Assembly (NCBI GenBank): GCA_050692915.1
Contig: JBOGVU010000018.1
Span: forward strand, 1-39,279
Reading direction: 5' to 3'
Source: CALAEC01 sp050692915
GTDB taxonomy: Bacteria > Actinomycetota > UBA4738 > CALAEC01
Length of the DNA stretch: 39,279 nucleotides
A program made the translations under genes and the position numbers. Each line of letters begins with the position of its first letter. Positions within the stretch are counted from its first letter, which is position 1. Positions 16,473 to 24,315 of this stretch are shown here, one piece after another. Below the pieces are notes generated by a model. The model was not told the origin of the DNA. It made no database searches and saw only the letters and a program-made list of their open reading frames with translations.

Positions 16473-17546
16473 ATGCTCTACGCGCTCCTCTACGCGATTC
16501 TCCGACGCGTTCTCCGGCTGAGCGGGATCTCCTCGGACGTCGAAGCTGAGGTGTTCGTCCTGCGCCACGAGCTCGCCGTGCTTCGCCGCCAGGTCAAGCG
16601 GGCCAAGCTCCGTCGCAGGGACAAGCTGTTCCTCGCGGCGATGAGCAGGATGCTGCCTCGAGAGCGCTGGGCGGCCTTCATCGTCACTCCGGCCACGCTG
16701 GTGCGCTGGCACCGAGAGCTCGTTCGCCGCAAGTGGACCTACAGGCGTCGGCGTGCACAGGGACGCCCGCCTCTCGACCCCGAGATCAGGTCCCTGATCG
16801 TGCGCATGGCCGAGGAGAACCCCCGCTGGGGCTGCGTCCGGATCAAGGGCGAGCTCCAGGGCTTGGGTCTCATGGTCTCCGCCACGACGATCCGAACGAT
16901 CCTTCGTCGGGCCGGCCTCGGGCCAGCGCCGCGCCGGATCGGCCCGACCTGGCGCCAGTTCCTCGCCGCTCAAGCCAAAGGCATCGTGGCCTGCGACTTC
17001 TTCTGCGTCGAAACGGCGCTCCTCAAGACCCTGTACGTGCTGGTGTTCATGCACATCCGGACGCGCCGGATCCTCGGGGTCGGGGTGAGCGCTAACCCCA
17101 ACTGGGCTTGGGTGAGCCAGCAGGCGCGAAACCTCGTGATGGATCTTCACGACGACCCCGAGCTGGGCGTGCGGTTCCTCATCCGCGACCGCGACGCCAA
17201 GTACTGCCGCAGCTTCGATGCGGTCTTCGCCGCCGAAGGCATCGACGTCGTCCTCACCCCCTACCGGAGCCCGCAGGCCAACGCTCACGTCGAGCGACTG
17301 ATCGGAGGCATGCGGCGGGAGGTGCTCGATCACGTGTTGATCCTGGGCCGAAGACATCTGGTCGGCGTCTTGCGTGAGTACGCCGCGCATCACAACTCTC
17401 ACCGACCGCATCGCGGGCTCGGTCTTCGCTGCCCGCAGGATGTCAGGGACCCTGTGTCCCGTGCGGTGCCGGCGAGGCCCGTGCGGACCACGCGCCGCGA
17501 GATCCTCGGTGGGCTGATCCACGAGTACCATGCCCGGGCGGCATGA
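16473..17546 (+). CDS. rve-type IS transposase, intact
   Basis: This 357-residue transposase is the intact paralogue of the broken copy at 3668-4724. It has an N-terminal helical part (EVFVLRHELAVLRRQVKRAKLRRRD), a linker with RWHRELVRRKWTY, an HTH-like RPPLDPEIRSLIVRMAEENPRWG and the rve catalytic core. Catalytic residues are visible in IVACDFFCVETALLKTLYV (Asp), FLIRDRDAKYCRSF (Asp) and ANAHVERLIGGMRREV (Glu). The end GGLIHEYHARAA matches GGLIHEYEPAAA in the broken copy. The segment GACCAGCGC is shared just upstream of both start codons and may be close to the left end. The two copies differ enough that they are not recent duplicates. Confidence 0.92.
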   Translation: MLYALLYAILRRVLRLSGISSDVEAEVFVLRHELAVLRRQVKRAKLRRRDKLFLAAMSRMLPRERWAAFIVTPATLVRWHRELVRRKWTYRRRRAQGRPPLDPEIRSLIVRMAEENPRWGCVRIKGELQGLGLMVSATTIRTILRRAGLGPAPRRIGPTWRQFLAAQAKGIVACDFFCVETALLKTLYVLVFMHIRTRRILGVGVSANPNWAWVSQQARNLVMDLHDDPELGVRFLIRDRDAKYCRSFDAVFAAEGIDVVLTPYRSPQANAHVERLIGGMRREVLDHVLILGRRHLVGVLREYAAHHNSHRPHRGLGLRCPQDVRDPVSRAVPARPVRTTRREILGGLIHEYHARAA

Positions 17547-17593
17547 ACAAGGGACGGCCTGTACCCGCGCAGGATGACCCCGGTGCACCGATC

Positions 17594-17941
17594 ATGCTCA
17601 ATCGAGCGGCCCTGATCCTTCGGTACAAGCAGCCCTTCGTCGATTGGATCAATGCCGCCGATCCCTCCCCCTCCTCGCACTCCCTCACCGTGGCCGAGGT
17701 GAACCGAGAGCACACCGTGTACTTGATCCAGGTCGAGGACGAGGAGGAGCTCGCCCGGTGGCTCGTGCGCAATCACCAAGCGCTCTTCGAGGAGGAACTG
17801 AACGGGTGGTACACGGACCCGGCGCTGTGGCCGCCGGACCGGTCGCTTCGGGTGCTGCAGGAGTGGTGTTCGTTCGAGCTCAACACCGTCGTGGTGGACA
17901 CCGGTGAGTCTCCTCTCGAAGACGATGATCTCCGGGAATGA
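17594..17941 (+). CDS. Conserved hypothetical protein
   Basis: I place the start at ATG 17594, giving MLNRAALILRYKQPFVDWINAADPSP, an opening typical of a widespread uncharacterised bacterial family of about 115 residues. The rest (YLIQVEDEEELARWLVRNHQALFEEELNGWYTDP, then WCSFELNTVVVDTG) fits that family. An earlier in-frame ATG at 17543 overlaps the transposase stop, and its extra 17 residues are probably IS-end sequence. The product has 115 residues, is soluble and acidic, with conserved Trp residues. It leads a run of five small genes ending with a nicotinamidase. Confidence 0.75.
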   Translation: MLNRAALILRYKQPFVDWINAADPSPSSHSLTVAEVNREHTVYLIQVEDEEELARWLVRNHQALFEEELNGWYTDPALWPPDRSLRVLQEWCSFELNTVVVDTGESPLEDDDLRE

Positions 17942-18131
17942 GGCAGTGCCGGGAAACAAGCAACCCGGGCGGATCAGAGTTTTCGACCCCCACAGGGAGC
18001 TCGTCGAGGTGGCCCGTGGCCGGGGGGTCCGGTCCGAGGTGGTGCGGTTGCTGGAGGAGCTCCCCGAGCGCCGCTACCGGCACGTCCGCGAACTGTGGGC
18101 GCACGTCCCCGAGGTGCCGGTGGGGACGTGA
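17925..18131 (+). CDS. Small hypothetical protein
   Basis: The ATG at 17925 overlaps the preceding gene by 17 bases. The 68-residue product has GRIRVFDPHRELVEVARGRG, then SEVVRLLEELPERRYRHVRELW, a mix of basic and acidic helices of a regulator-like small protein. It ends PEVPVGT. I do not recognise a family. The support is position in a tightly packed run and coding-like third-position GC. Confidence 0.5.
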   Translation: MISGNEAVPGNKQPGRIRVFDPHRELVEVARGRGVRSEVVRLLEELPERRYRHVRELWAHVPEVPVGT

Positions 18132-18168
18132 CTGCCGAACCGATGATGCCCAAGGGGGCGAAGGCCTG

Positions 18169-18303
18169 ATGGGGTGCCCGGTGTGCGGATCGGTGCGCGT
18201 GGTGATCGTCCTGAGCGATGGCGGCCGCTCCTGGTGCACCCGGTGTGGCCCCGAGCGGGTGCAGGAGGGGAGCCTCCAACGCCGGGTCAAGCGGGCATCG
18301 TGA
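18169..18303 (+). CDS. Small zinc-ribbon protein
   Basis: This 44-residue protein reads MGCPVCGSVRVVIVLSDGG and then RSWCTRCGPERV. The two CPxCG/CTRCG knuckles, 22 residues apart, make a likely four-cysteine zinc site. The stop overlaps the next gene's GTG by 4 bases (GTGA), and GAAGG lies 5 bases before the ATG. Its size and overlap suggest a small accessory or regulatory partner of the following protein; nothing more specific can be said. Confidence 0.65.
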   Translation: MGCPVCGSVRVVIVLSDGGRSWCTRCGPERVQEGSLQRRVKRAS

Positions 18304-18563
18304 CGACGCAGCAGGCCGCGTCCTCGCGATCCGCCGGTCCGGAGCCCCCAGCCCCGGAGCGCGCCGGCGACGCTTTCGAGGTCGACGTGTTCCCGGCGGG
18401 TGACGTGTGGTGGGTGGAGGTCTCTCGACGTGAAACCCACCGCGGCCTCATCGCCTTCTACCACCCACAAGAGCGCGAGGCTCGGGAGCGAGCCTCGCGC
18501 CTCGAAGAAGAGCTCGGATCCCTGGGTCCCGATGAGTTCCGCCGTCGCTACGACATCGGATAG
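18300..18563 (+). CDS. Small hypothetical protein
   Basis: The GTG at 18300 overlaps the zinc-ribbon gene's TGA, so the two are translationally coupled. The 87-residue product has a low-complexity Ser/Pro/Ala N-terminus, a beta hairpin (FEVDVFPAGDVWWVEVSRRE), IAFYHPQEREARERASRLEEEL and a C-terminal LGPDEFRRRYDIG. It could be a small DNA-, RNA- or protein-binding module; no family is recognised. Confidence 0.6.
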   Translation: MTTQQAASSRSAGPEPPAPERAGDAFEVDVFPAGDVWWVEVSRRETHRGLIAFYHPQEREARERASRLEEELGSLGPDEFRRRYDIG

Positions 18564-18594
18564 GACGACCCTCCCCGAACAGGAGGTGAGCGGG

Positions 18595-19221
18595 ATGGCC
18601 ACCTATGACAGCGAGACCGCACTGCTGGTGGTGGACGTCCAGAACGACTTCGCCGACCCGGGCGGCAGCCTGTACGTGCAGGGAGGCGAGGAGGTGGTCC
18701 CGGTGATCAACCGGGAGATCGAGGGCGCCCTCGAGGCCGAGGCGAAGGTGTTCTACACGCAGGATTGGCACCCGGAGTCGACCCCCCACTTCGAGAAGGA
18801 CGGGGGCATCTGGCCGGTGCACTGCGTGGCGCAGACCGAAGGAGCGGCGCTGCATCCCGAGCTGCAGGTCGCCGGCGAGATCGTGCGCAAGGGCACGGGC
18901 GGCGAGGACGGCTACTCCGGGTTCACTGTCAGGGACCCCGAAACGGCGGAGGAGTCCCCTACCCGGCTGGCGGATCTCCTGCGGACCCACGGGATCCGGC
19001 GGCTGATCGTCGCGGGGATCGCCACCGACTACTGCGTGAAGGAGACGGTCCTCGACGCCAGGCGCCTCGGGTACGACGTGTCGGTCCTGACGGAGGGGAT
19101 CCGGGCGGTGAACCTCGAGCCCGGCGACGCCGATCGGGCCCTGGCCCAGATGCGCTCTGCCGGAGCGAGCCTCCTCGGTTCCGGCGGGCAGGGATCTCCG
19201 GAGGAGCCAGGAGGATGGTAG
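18595..19221 (+). CDS. pncA: Nicotinamidase (isochorismatase-like hydrolase)
   Basis: The enzyme hydrolyses nicotinamide to nicotinate and ammonia in NAD salvage, in the cytoplasm. The 208-residue product has the family features in order: LLVVDVQNDFADPGGSL with catalytic Asp14, the metal-site block FYTQDWHPESTPHF, the lysine block EIVRKGTGGEDGYSGF, and AGIATDYCVKETVLDARRLGY with the nucleophilic cysteine. The ATG at 18595 follows AGGAGGTGA by 5 bases, a strong site, so longer starts upstream are rejected. It is separated from the small genes by 31 bases. Catalytic residues look intact. Confidence 0.93.
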   Translation: MATYDSETALLVVDVQNDFADPGGSLYVQGGEEVVPVINREIEGALEAEAKVFYTQDWHPESTPHFEKDGGIWPVHCVAQTEGAALHPELQVAGEIVRKGTGGEDGYSGFTVRDPETAEESPTRLADLLRTHGIRRLIVAGIATDYCVKETVLDARRLGYDVSVLTEGIRAVNLEPGDADRALAQMRSAGASLLGSGGQGSPEEPGGW

Positions 19222-19306
19222 CCGCCTCCGTCGCCGAGTTGGGTCACCGATTTACAGCGGGTAGGAGAGACGTGACGATAGTCGACCGGAATCAAGGAGC
19301 TGCCGC

Positions 19307-19501
19307 GTGACCGACGGCGAGAAGATCACCGGAACGAGGGACGAGCACTACGATCTGGTGAGCGTCCTCTACCACACCCTGCAGGAGGCCGACACCATCC
19401 AGGGGTACATCGAGATCGCCAGCTTCCTGAAGCAGGTCCAGGAGGAGGACCGGAGCCGGGCGGAGCAGGCAAAGAAGCTCTTGCTTGCGCGCCTGAGCTA
19501 G
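19307..19501 (+). CDS. Small conserved hypothetical protein
   Basis: The GTG at 19307 follows AAGGAG by 7 bases. The 64-residue product (GTRDEHYDLVSVLYHTLQEADTI, then YIEIASFLKQVQEEDRSRAEQAKKLLLARL) is almost all helical and acidic. The RDEHYDLVSVLYHxLQ opening recurs in small proteins of unknown function that resemble the short four-helix ferritin-like or DUF-type proteins. No metal ligands are evident. The function is unknown. Confidence 0.7.
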   Translation: MTDGEKITGTRDEHYDLVSVLYHTLQEADTIQGYIEIASFLKQVQEEDRSRAEQAKKLLLARLS

Positions 19502-19567
19502 TTAGGATCGACCGCTACGCAGTCCTGAGCGCCCGGGGGCGGCAGGATCGAGGTCCCGGAAGGGCTC

Positions 19568-19694
19568 CTGATTCTTGTGGCTAGAATGTGGCTGGCTCAG
19601 GTGATCGGACACGACCTCTCAGGACGTCACCTGCGACCAGCGGATATGCCTGAGCCGACCCAGAAACGCAGAACTCATAACCCAGAGGTCGCTG
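19568..19694 (+). repeat. Integrative-element end remnant, copy B
   Basis: This is the plus-strand partner of copy A (2214-2345, minus strand). Shared features in order are CTTGTGGCTAGAATGTGGCTG at 19574-19594 (a small variant of the same boxes in A), GCGGATATGCCTGAG, and the tRNA-derived core. On this side the core continues into the 3' end of a CAU tRNA, so B looks like a genuine attachment site created by integration into a tRNA gene, while A is a displaced copy. No integrase gene remains to the left; the region 19502-19567 has no gene. Confidence 0.65.
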
Positions 19695-19715
19695 GTTCAA
19701 ATTCAGCCCGCGCAA
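19674..19715 (+). pseudogene. tRNA(CAU) 3' half
   Basis: The sequence gives an anticodon loop CTCATAA (19674-19680, anticodon CAT), the 3' anticodon stem CCCAG, a variable loop AGGTC, T stem GCTGG with loop TTCAAAT and TCAGC, and an acceptor strand CCGCGCA with discriminator A. The 5' anticodon strand, D arm and 5' acceptor strand are absent upstream. It is therefore half of a tRNA, of the kind left at the distal end of an integrated element. It could come from elongator or initiator tRNA-Met or tRNA-Ile(CAU); I cannot tell. Confidence 0.7.
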
Positions 19716-19745
19716 CGAGCAAAACCGCAGGTCAGACCTGCATCT

Positions 19746-19762
19746 GCCCGCCGGTGGCGGGC
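19746..19762 (+). terminator. Strong GC hairpin after the tRNA half
   Basis: GCCCGCC-GGT-GGCGGGC is a perfect 7-base stem with a 3-base loop. It follows the tRNA half by about 30 bases, as the terminator of the intact tRNA gene would. There is no T-run after it, so it is a candidate only. The rest of 19763-19952 has no recognisable gene. Confidence 0.35.
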
Positions 19763-19952
19763 ACACCCATGAGGGATGAAAATGTGGTGCGTCGCCCATG
19801 GACGCCGTGCCTCATTGGTGCCGTGAGCCCGTAGGTCAGACTGGCGCTGGAGCCTCCAGGCACCCTGGATTGTTGCTGCGAGCACGAGTCTCAGAATCTC
19901 GAAACGAACGAGGCTCCTCGGGCGGCATCTCGTCGATCGGGAGGAGGTGTCC

Positions 19953-21201
19953 ATGGAGGTTGTGGTGGCCCGGTGCGCCGGGCTCGACGTGCACAAGAAG
20001 ACGGTGACGGGCCTGCGTCAGGACCCCGGGGTCGGAGGGGGACCGCGCCCAGGAGGTCCGGGAGTTCACCACCTACACCGCCGATCTCAGGGAGCTCCGC
20101 GACTGGCTCGTCTCCCACGCGGTCTCCCAAGTGGCGATGGAGGCCACCGGGGTCTACTGGCGCCCGGTCTGGCACGTTCTCGAAGAGGCGGGCTCCTTCG
20201 AGCTGCTCTTGGTCAACGCCCACCACGTGAAGAAGGTCCCGGGACGCAAGACCGACGTGGCCGACGCGTGCTGGCTGGCCCAGCTCCTGGAGTGCGGACT
20301 GCTCCGGGGATCGTTCGTCCCCCCGCCGATCATCGCCAGGCTGAGGGACCTCACCCGGTACCGCAAGAAGCTGATCCAGGAGCGACCCAGGGAGACCCAG
20401 CGCATCCAGAAGCTCCTAGAGGACGCCGGGATCAAGCTCGACTCGGTGGTCTCTGACGTACTCGGCAAGTCCGCCCGGGAGATGCTGGAGGCCCTCGCAG
20501 CCGGAGAGCGAGACCCCGAGGTGCTGGCGAAGAAGGCCCGGACCCGGATGCGCCCGAAGATCGGTGAGCTCCGCCTGGCGCTGGAGGGAGGTTTCGAAGA
20601 GCACCACGCCTTTCTCCTGCGCACTCACCTGGCGCACATCGACCATCTCTCCGGGTCGGTCGAGCGTCTCGACGCCGAGGTGGAGCGGGTGATGAGCCCT
20701 TTCGAGGATGAGATTCGGCGCCTCGACACCATCCCCGGGGTGGCCCGGCGAACCGCGGAGGTGATCATCGCCGAGATCGGAGTGGACATGGGCCGGTTCC
20801 CCACGGCCCGCCACCTGGCCTCCTGGGCGGGGATGTGCCCCGGCAACGACTCCTCGGCCGGCAAGCGGCGGTCGGGGCGGGCTCGCAAGGGAGACGCGGC
20901 CCTGCGGGAGGCTCTGTGCGAGGCCGCCTGGGCGGCGGCCCGGACCAGGGAGACCTACCTGGCCGCGCAGTTTCGCCGGTTCGCGCGACGGTTCGGGAAG
21001 AAGGGAGAGGCCAAGGCGATCTTCGCGGTCGCACACACGATGCTTGTGATCGTCTGGCACCTGCTCGCCAACGGGACCGAGTACCAAGAGCTGAGGGCCG
21101 ACCACTTCACCCGGCTCGACGACGGGAAGCGACGGGAGCGCTACCTCATCCGCCAGCTCGAGGCCCTCGGGAACAAGGTGACGATCGAGCCGGCCGCCTG
21201 A
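19953..21201 (+). pseudogene. IS110-family transposase, one-base frameshift
   Basis: The ATG at 19953 follows GGAGGAGG. The N-terminus reads VVVARCAGLDVHKKTVT with the first DEDD aspartate, then one extra G in a GGG run at about 20009-20011 breaks the frame. Removing it gives ACVRTPGSEGDRAQEVREF, and the other frame then runs intact to 21201: AMEATGVYWRPVW, GRKTDVADACWLAQLL (DEDD residues), and the C-terminal transposase_20 domain (DTIPGVARRTAEVIIAEIG, ASWAGMCPGNDSSAGKRRSG with the conserved Ser). The downstream reading frame could start from ATG 20131, which would lack the first catalytic block. IS110 elements lack terminal inverted repeats, so the ends are not defined. A real lesion and a sequencing error look the same here. 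Confidence 0.88.
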
Positions 21202-21293
21202 TCTTTCTCACGTCCAGGCCCCGGTGCTGCCGAACTCCCGCTTTCCTTCAGGACGCCTTGGCTCGGTCCCGCATGGGGTCATTTTCGTCTCAG

Positions 21294-21329
21294 GAGGGGT
21301 ATCGAGGGATCGGTGCCCCTCTTCGTTTT
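21294..21329 (+). terminator. Rho-independent terminator candidate upstream of intron 2
   Basis: GAGGGG (21294-21299) pairs with CCCCTC (21316-21321), followed by TTCGTTTT. It lies 93 bases after the IS110 transposase stop and 21 bases before the group II intron insertion point. Confidence 0.55.
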
Positions 21330-21582
21330 CCCGGTTTGCAAACCATTTGCGTGCGTCCAGAAGCTCGGACGCGAATAGACGAGAGGAGGTGGTGGAGGGA
21401 GCGGAAACCGAGCGCAAGCTCATGGCAGCCGGCCGGTGTGAGTCCGGTCCGGGGAGACGCCAGGGTCCCCGGTAGCGTGGCTCCCGGCGCCGGGAGAGAC
21501 CCCGGTCGTCGAAGCGGAGCGACGAAGCCCCTGGAAGGGGGCGAGCAACCGGCCGGTCCGCAGCATCAAGCGAAGCCTGCAG

Positions 21583-22422
21583 GTGTGCCCTGCCAAGCTG
21601 CGACGGGCTTGCCGGTGAAAGTCCGGTCCGGGTAGTGGCCAAGCAGCCCGGTAGCTGGCGGCCGGCGGAAGGGGAGACCCGACCGTCGAAGCGCCGCGAC
21701 AAAGGCGCCTTGGGCGCCGAGCAAGTGATCGGTCCGTACGAGTACGACACAGGAACCCGTCAGCCTCGTAATTCGCTTCCCCGGCGCGAGCCGGGCCAAG
21801 CGGGAGCCGAGCCTTTTTGCAGGTGGCGAAGGCCACGGAAGGCGTGAAGATCTTGGAAGAGCAGCGCCGAAGAACCCGCCGGGGTGGTTGGGGGCGGAAC
21901 GATCACACAGTCCGTCGTGGAACAGGGGAGGTCCGTCTCGGCACCGGTCAACACGATGGCCACCGGGGTGCCGCCCGGTGGTGCCCGGTCGCAGCGAAAC
22001 CTATAAGCGGCGAAGCCGTGAAAGGGTGGAGCGCCGAGCGGAAGTCGGAGGAGGCGGTAGTAGTGAGGACGGCGGGGACAACACAACCCCGCTCGAGCGA
22101 AGGGCCTCTAGCCAGGTGAGCGACCCGATCGGGGAAGGGTTGCGGGATTGCCTGCGGGCTATCGACCCGCCGTTTGGGTGCCCGAGAGCCGGGAGGAGCG
22201 CTGGGATCGTCGGCCAACGGGGGTGGCGCCGCGGAATGCCGTCGATCGACTGCCTGGGGGAGAGCCGTGTGATCGAGAAGGTCATGCACGGTTCGGGAAG
22301 GGGGCGCTGGAGACGGAGTGACGGCCCAGGGCGACGGACTGAGCCCCTGGAGGGAAACCTCCGGGATCGAGAGGCGGCCGGGCCTACAGGCTGTTCGCCA
22401 CCGCGCCAGCGCCCTACTTCAC
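21583..22422 (+). mobile_element. ORF-less group II intron nested inside intron 2 (inner intron)
   Basis: This 840-base insert splits domain I of the outer intron. It starts GTGTG (GUGYG rule) and ends CTACTTCAC (AY rule). Domain V is textbook at 22262-22294: GAGCCGTG and CACGGTTC arms around a GAGAA loop. Domain VI is closed by GGGCGCTGG/CCAGCGCCC, with branch A candidate A22416, 7th from the end. Other outer-like blocks recur inside (a GGTAGTAGTGAGGACGG segment near 22055 matching GTAGTAGTGATGACGG in intron 1). There is no reading frame for a maturase, and no stretch like one. Outside the insert, ...GAAGCCTGCAG joins CGTCGTCA..., exactly as in intron 1 at 5027/5028. Confidence 0.9.
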
Positions 22423-22794
22423 CGTCGTCATTTGCACCCCGCGGAAACGCGGGCCAAGGGGGAGCCGAGCCCGTGCAAACAGGGCGAAGGCCACGGACGG
22501 CACCTGGGAGCCTGGAGCGGGTGCCCACGAACCCTCCGGCGTATGGGGCGTGGAACGGTCGGAAGGTTGCCATGGGAACTGGAGAGAGCCTCCTCGGCCC
22601 CGAGGGCTGCGGGGTCCTTGGGAAGCGATGCCTCACCTATAACCGGGTGACCGGGAAGTGGCGGGGGCGGCCGAGAGGCAGTCGGAGGGGGTCGTTGTAC
22701 CTGAGACGGCCGGGACAACACAACCCGGCCCGAGGGAAGGGCCCCTACTTCACCGATGCGCGGGCGAGCAGGGAGGGGATCTGGTGAGTGCCCG

Positions 22795-24126
22795 ATGAGG
22801 GCTAGGTCCACCGGGAAGGCCGAAGGGCTGGACGCGTCCCGAGCCTTGCAGGCCGTGCTGTACCGCAGCGCCAAGCAGGACCCGAACCGCAGGTTCCATG
22901 CCCTCTACGACAAGGTCGCCCGCAGCGACATCCTGCAGAGGGCCTGGGGCGAGGTTCGCGCCAACCGAGGAGCTCCCGGCGTCGACGGGATGAGCATCGA
23001 AGACGTCGAGGGGTCCGGAGTGCGGGCCTTCCTCGAGGACATCGCCACCGCGCTGGGGGAGCGGACCTACCGGCCCGCACCCTTGCGGCGGGTGGACATC
23101 CCCAAGGCCGGGCAGCCGGGAAGGTTCCGGCCGCTCGGCATCCCCACCGTTCGCGACCGGGTGGTCATGACCGCGGCGAAGATCGTCCTGGAGCCCATCT
23201 GGGAGGCGGACTTCCTCCCGTATAGCTTCGGGTTTCGCCCCGGCCGCTCGGCCCACCAGGCCCTGGAGGCCGTCCGGGTCGAGGCCAACCGGGGTGCGGA
23301 CTGGGTGCTCGACGCCGACCTGTCGGACTGCTTCGGACAGATCTCGCACGGCGCCCTGATCGGGTTGGTTGCCGAACGGGTGTCGGACCGGGACCTGCTG
23401 AAGCTGATCCGGTCGTGGCTGAGGGCAGGGGTCCTCAAGGACGGGGTGCTCACCGACACCGAGTCGGGGACCCCGCAGGGCTCGCCGATCTCCCCGCTGC
23501 TCTGCAACATCGCTCTTCACGTCCTGGACCGGACCTGGAGCGGGCAGAGCGGCTTCCTCGGGGCGCTGGTGAGGTTCGCCGATGACTTCGTCGTCCTCTG
23601 TACCCGAAGGGTCCGGGCCGAAGAGGCCCGGCGCCGGGTGGGGGCGATCCTTGATCCTCTGGGGCTTCAGCTGAACCCGGACAAGACCAGGATCGTCTGC
23701 CTCACCGGGGGCAAGGAGGGCCTGGACTTCCTGGGCTTTCACCTCCGGAAGGTGCAGTCTTGGAAGTGGCGAGGGCGCTGGTACCTGCAGCGCTGGCCAT
23801 CCCGACGGGCCATGGCGGCCGTCCGGGAGCGGGTCAGGGCGGCCACGGACCGGCGCTTCGTGGGGCTTTCGGTGGAGACGGTGGCGGCAGGCGTCGGCCG
23901 GGTGCTGCGGCGGTGGAGTCAGTACTACCGCTACGGCAACTCGGCCCGCCAGTTCGCCGCCATCGACCGCTACGCCCACGAACGGCTGGCCATCTTCGCC
24001 AGCACCAAGCGCGGGCGCACGGGGCGGGGCTGGGGCCGCCGCTACACCTGGGCGTGGTTCCAGGGCCTCGGGGTCTACCGCCTCAGCGGAACGGTGCGTT
24101 ACGGGACTGCGCATGCCCGGCGGTGA
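22795..24126 (+). CDS. ltrA: Group II intron reverse transcriptase/maturase 2
   Basis: This 443-residue protein is a close paralogue of maturase 1 with the same motif order: RANRGAPGVDGMSIE, LGIPTVRDRVVMTAAK, LDADLSDCFGQISHG, SGTPQGSPISPLLCNIAL, the catalytic box RFADDFVVLC, then FLGFHLRKVQSW and the maturase domain ending RYGTAHARR. The catalytic box is FADD where intron 1 has YCDD. No endonuclease domain is present. It is encoded in domain IV of the outer intron. It is the nearest candidate helper for splicing and spread of the ORF-less inner intron. The ATG at 22795 is preceded by GTGAGTGCCCG, as in the sibling. Confidence 0.93.
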   Translation: MRARSTGKAEGLDASRALQAVLYRSAKQDPNRRFHALYDKVARSDILQRAWGEVRANRGAPGVDGMSIEDVEGSGVRAFLEDIATALGERTYRPAPLRRVDIPKAGQPGRFRPLGIPTVRDRVVMTAAKIVLEPIWEADFLPYSFGFRPGRSAHQALEAVRVEANRGADWVLDADLSDCFGQISHGALIGLVAERVSDRDLLKLIRSWLRAGVLKDGVLTDTESGTPQGSPISPLLCNIALHVLDRTWSGQSGFLGALVRFADDFVVLCTRRVRAEEARRRVGAILDPLGLQLNPDKTRIVCLTGGKEGLDFLGFHLRKVQSWKWRGRWYLQRWPSRRAMAAVRERVRAATDRRFVGLSVETVAAGVGRVLRRWSQYYRYGNSARQFAAIDRYAHERLAIFASTKRGRTGRGWGRRYTWAWFQGLGVYRLSGTVRYGTAHARR

Positions 24127-24315
24127 ACGGTGTCGGGAAGCGGTGTGCGGGAGAACCGCATGCACCGTTTGACAGGGGGCCGCTGGCGAAGCAGCTGCCA
24201 GGGTGAGCCGGATGCTACGCACCCGACGGGAAACCCGAGGGACTGAGCCCGGCCACCTACCGCGTGCTGACCAGCCAGCGGCCTACCTCACAAACGCGCG
24301 GCGGAGGTTTCGAGC

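Larger units (their letters stand above)
21351..24291 (+). mobile_element. Group II intron 2 (outer intron of a twintron)
   Basis: The intron starts at GTGCG (21351) and ends in TACCTCAC at 24291, the same borders as intron 1. The sibling alignment covers the 5' domains, the maturase gene (22795-24126), domain V (about 24136-24173) and domain VI with CCGCTGGC/GCCAGCGG. The branch A candidate is A24285, 7th from the end. Its domain I is interrupted by a second intron at 21583-22422; without that insert it would be 2101 bases, against 2059 for intron 1. The insertion point follows a small GCAAA-CCA-TTTGC hairpin (21338-21350), and a terminator lies just upstream. The 3' exon is only 24 bases long before the IS481 element begins. 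Confidence 0.92.

Noticed and set aside
16179..17588. Minus-strand open frame of 469 codons across the rve-type IS
   Set aside because: Most of it is antisense to the intact transposase. Only its C-terminal 78 codons (16179-16413) carry a real signal, the IS1182 fragment, which is reported separately.
19568..19720. Small minus-strand frame containing NLNQRPLGYE near the tRNA half
   Set aside because: This peptide is what the reverse complement of a CAU tRNA encodes; the nucleotide match to the tRNA 3' half explains it.
21583..22422. Reading the 840-base insert in intron 2 as an ordinary IS
   Set aside because: It has no transposase, terminal repeats or target duplication, but it has GTGTG/CTTCAC borders, a textbook domain V and a domain VI hairpin.
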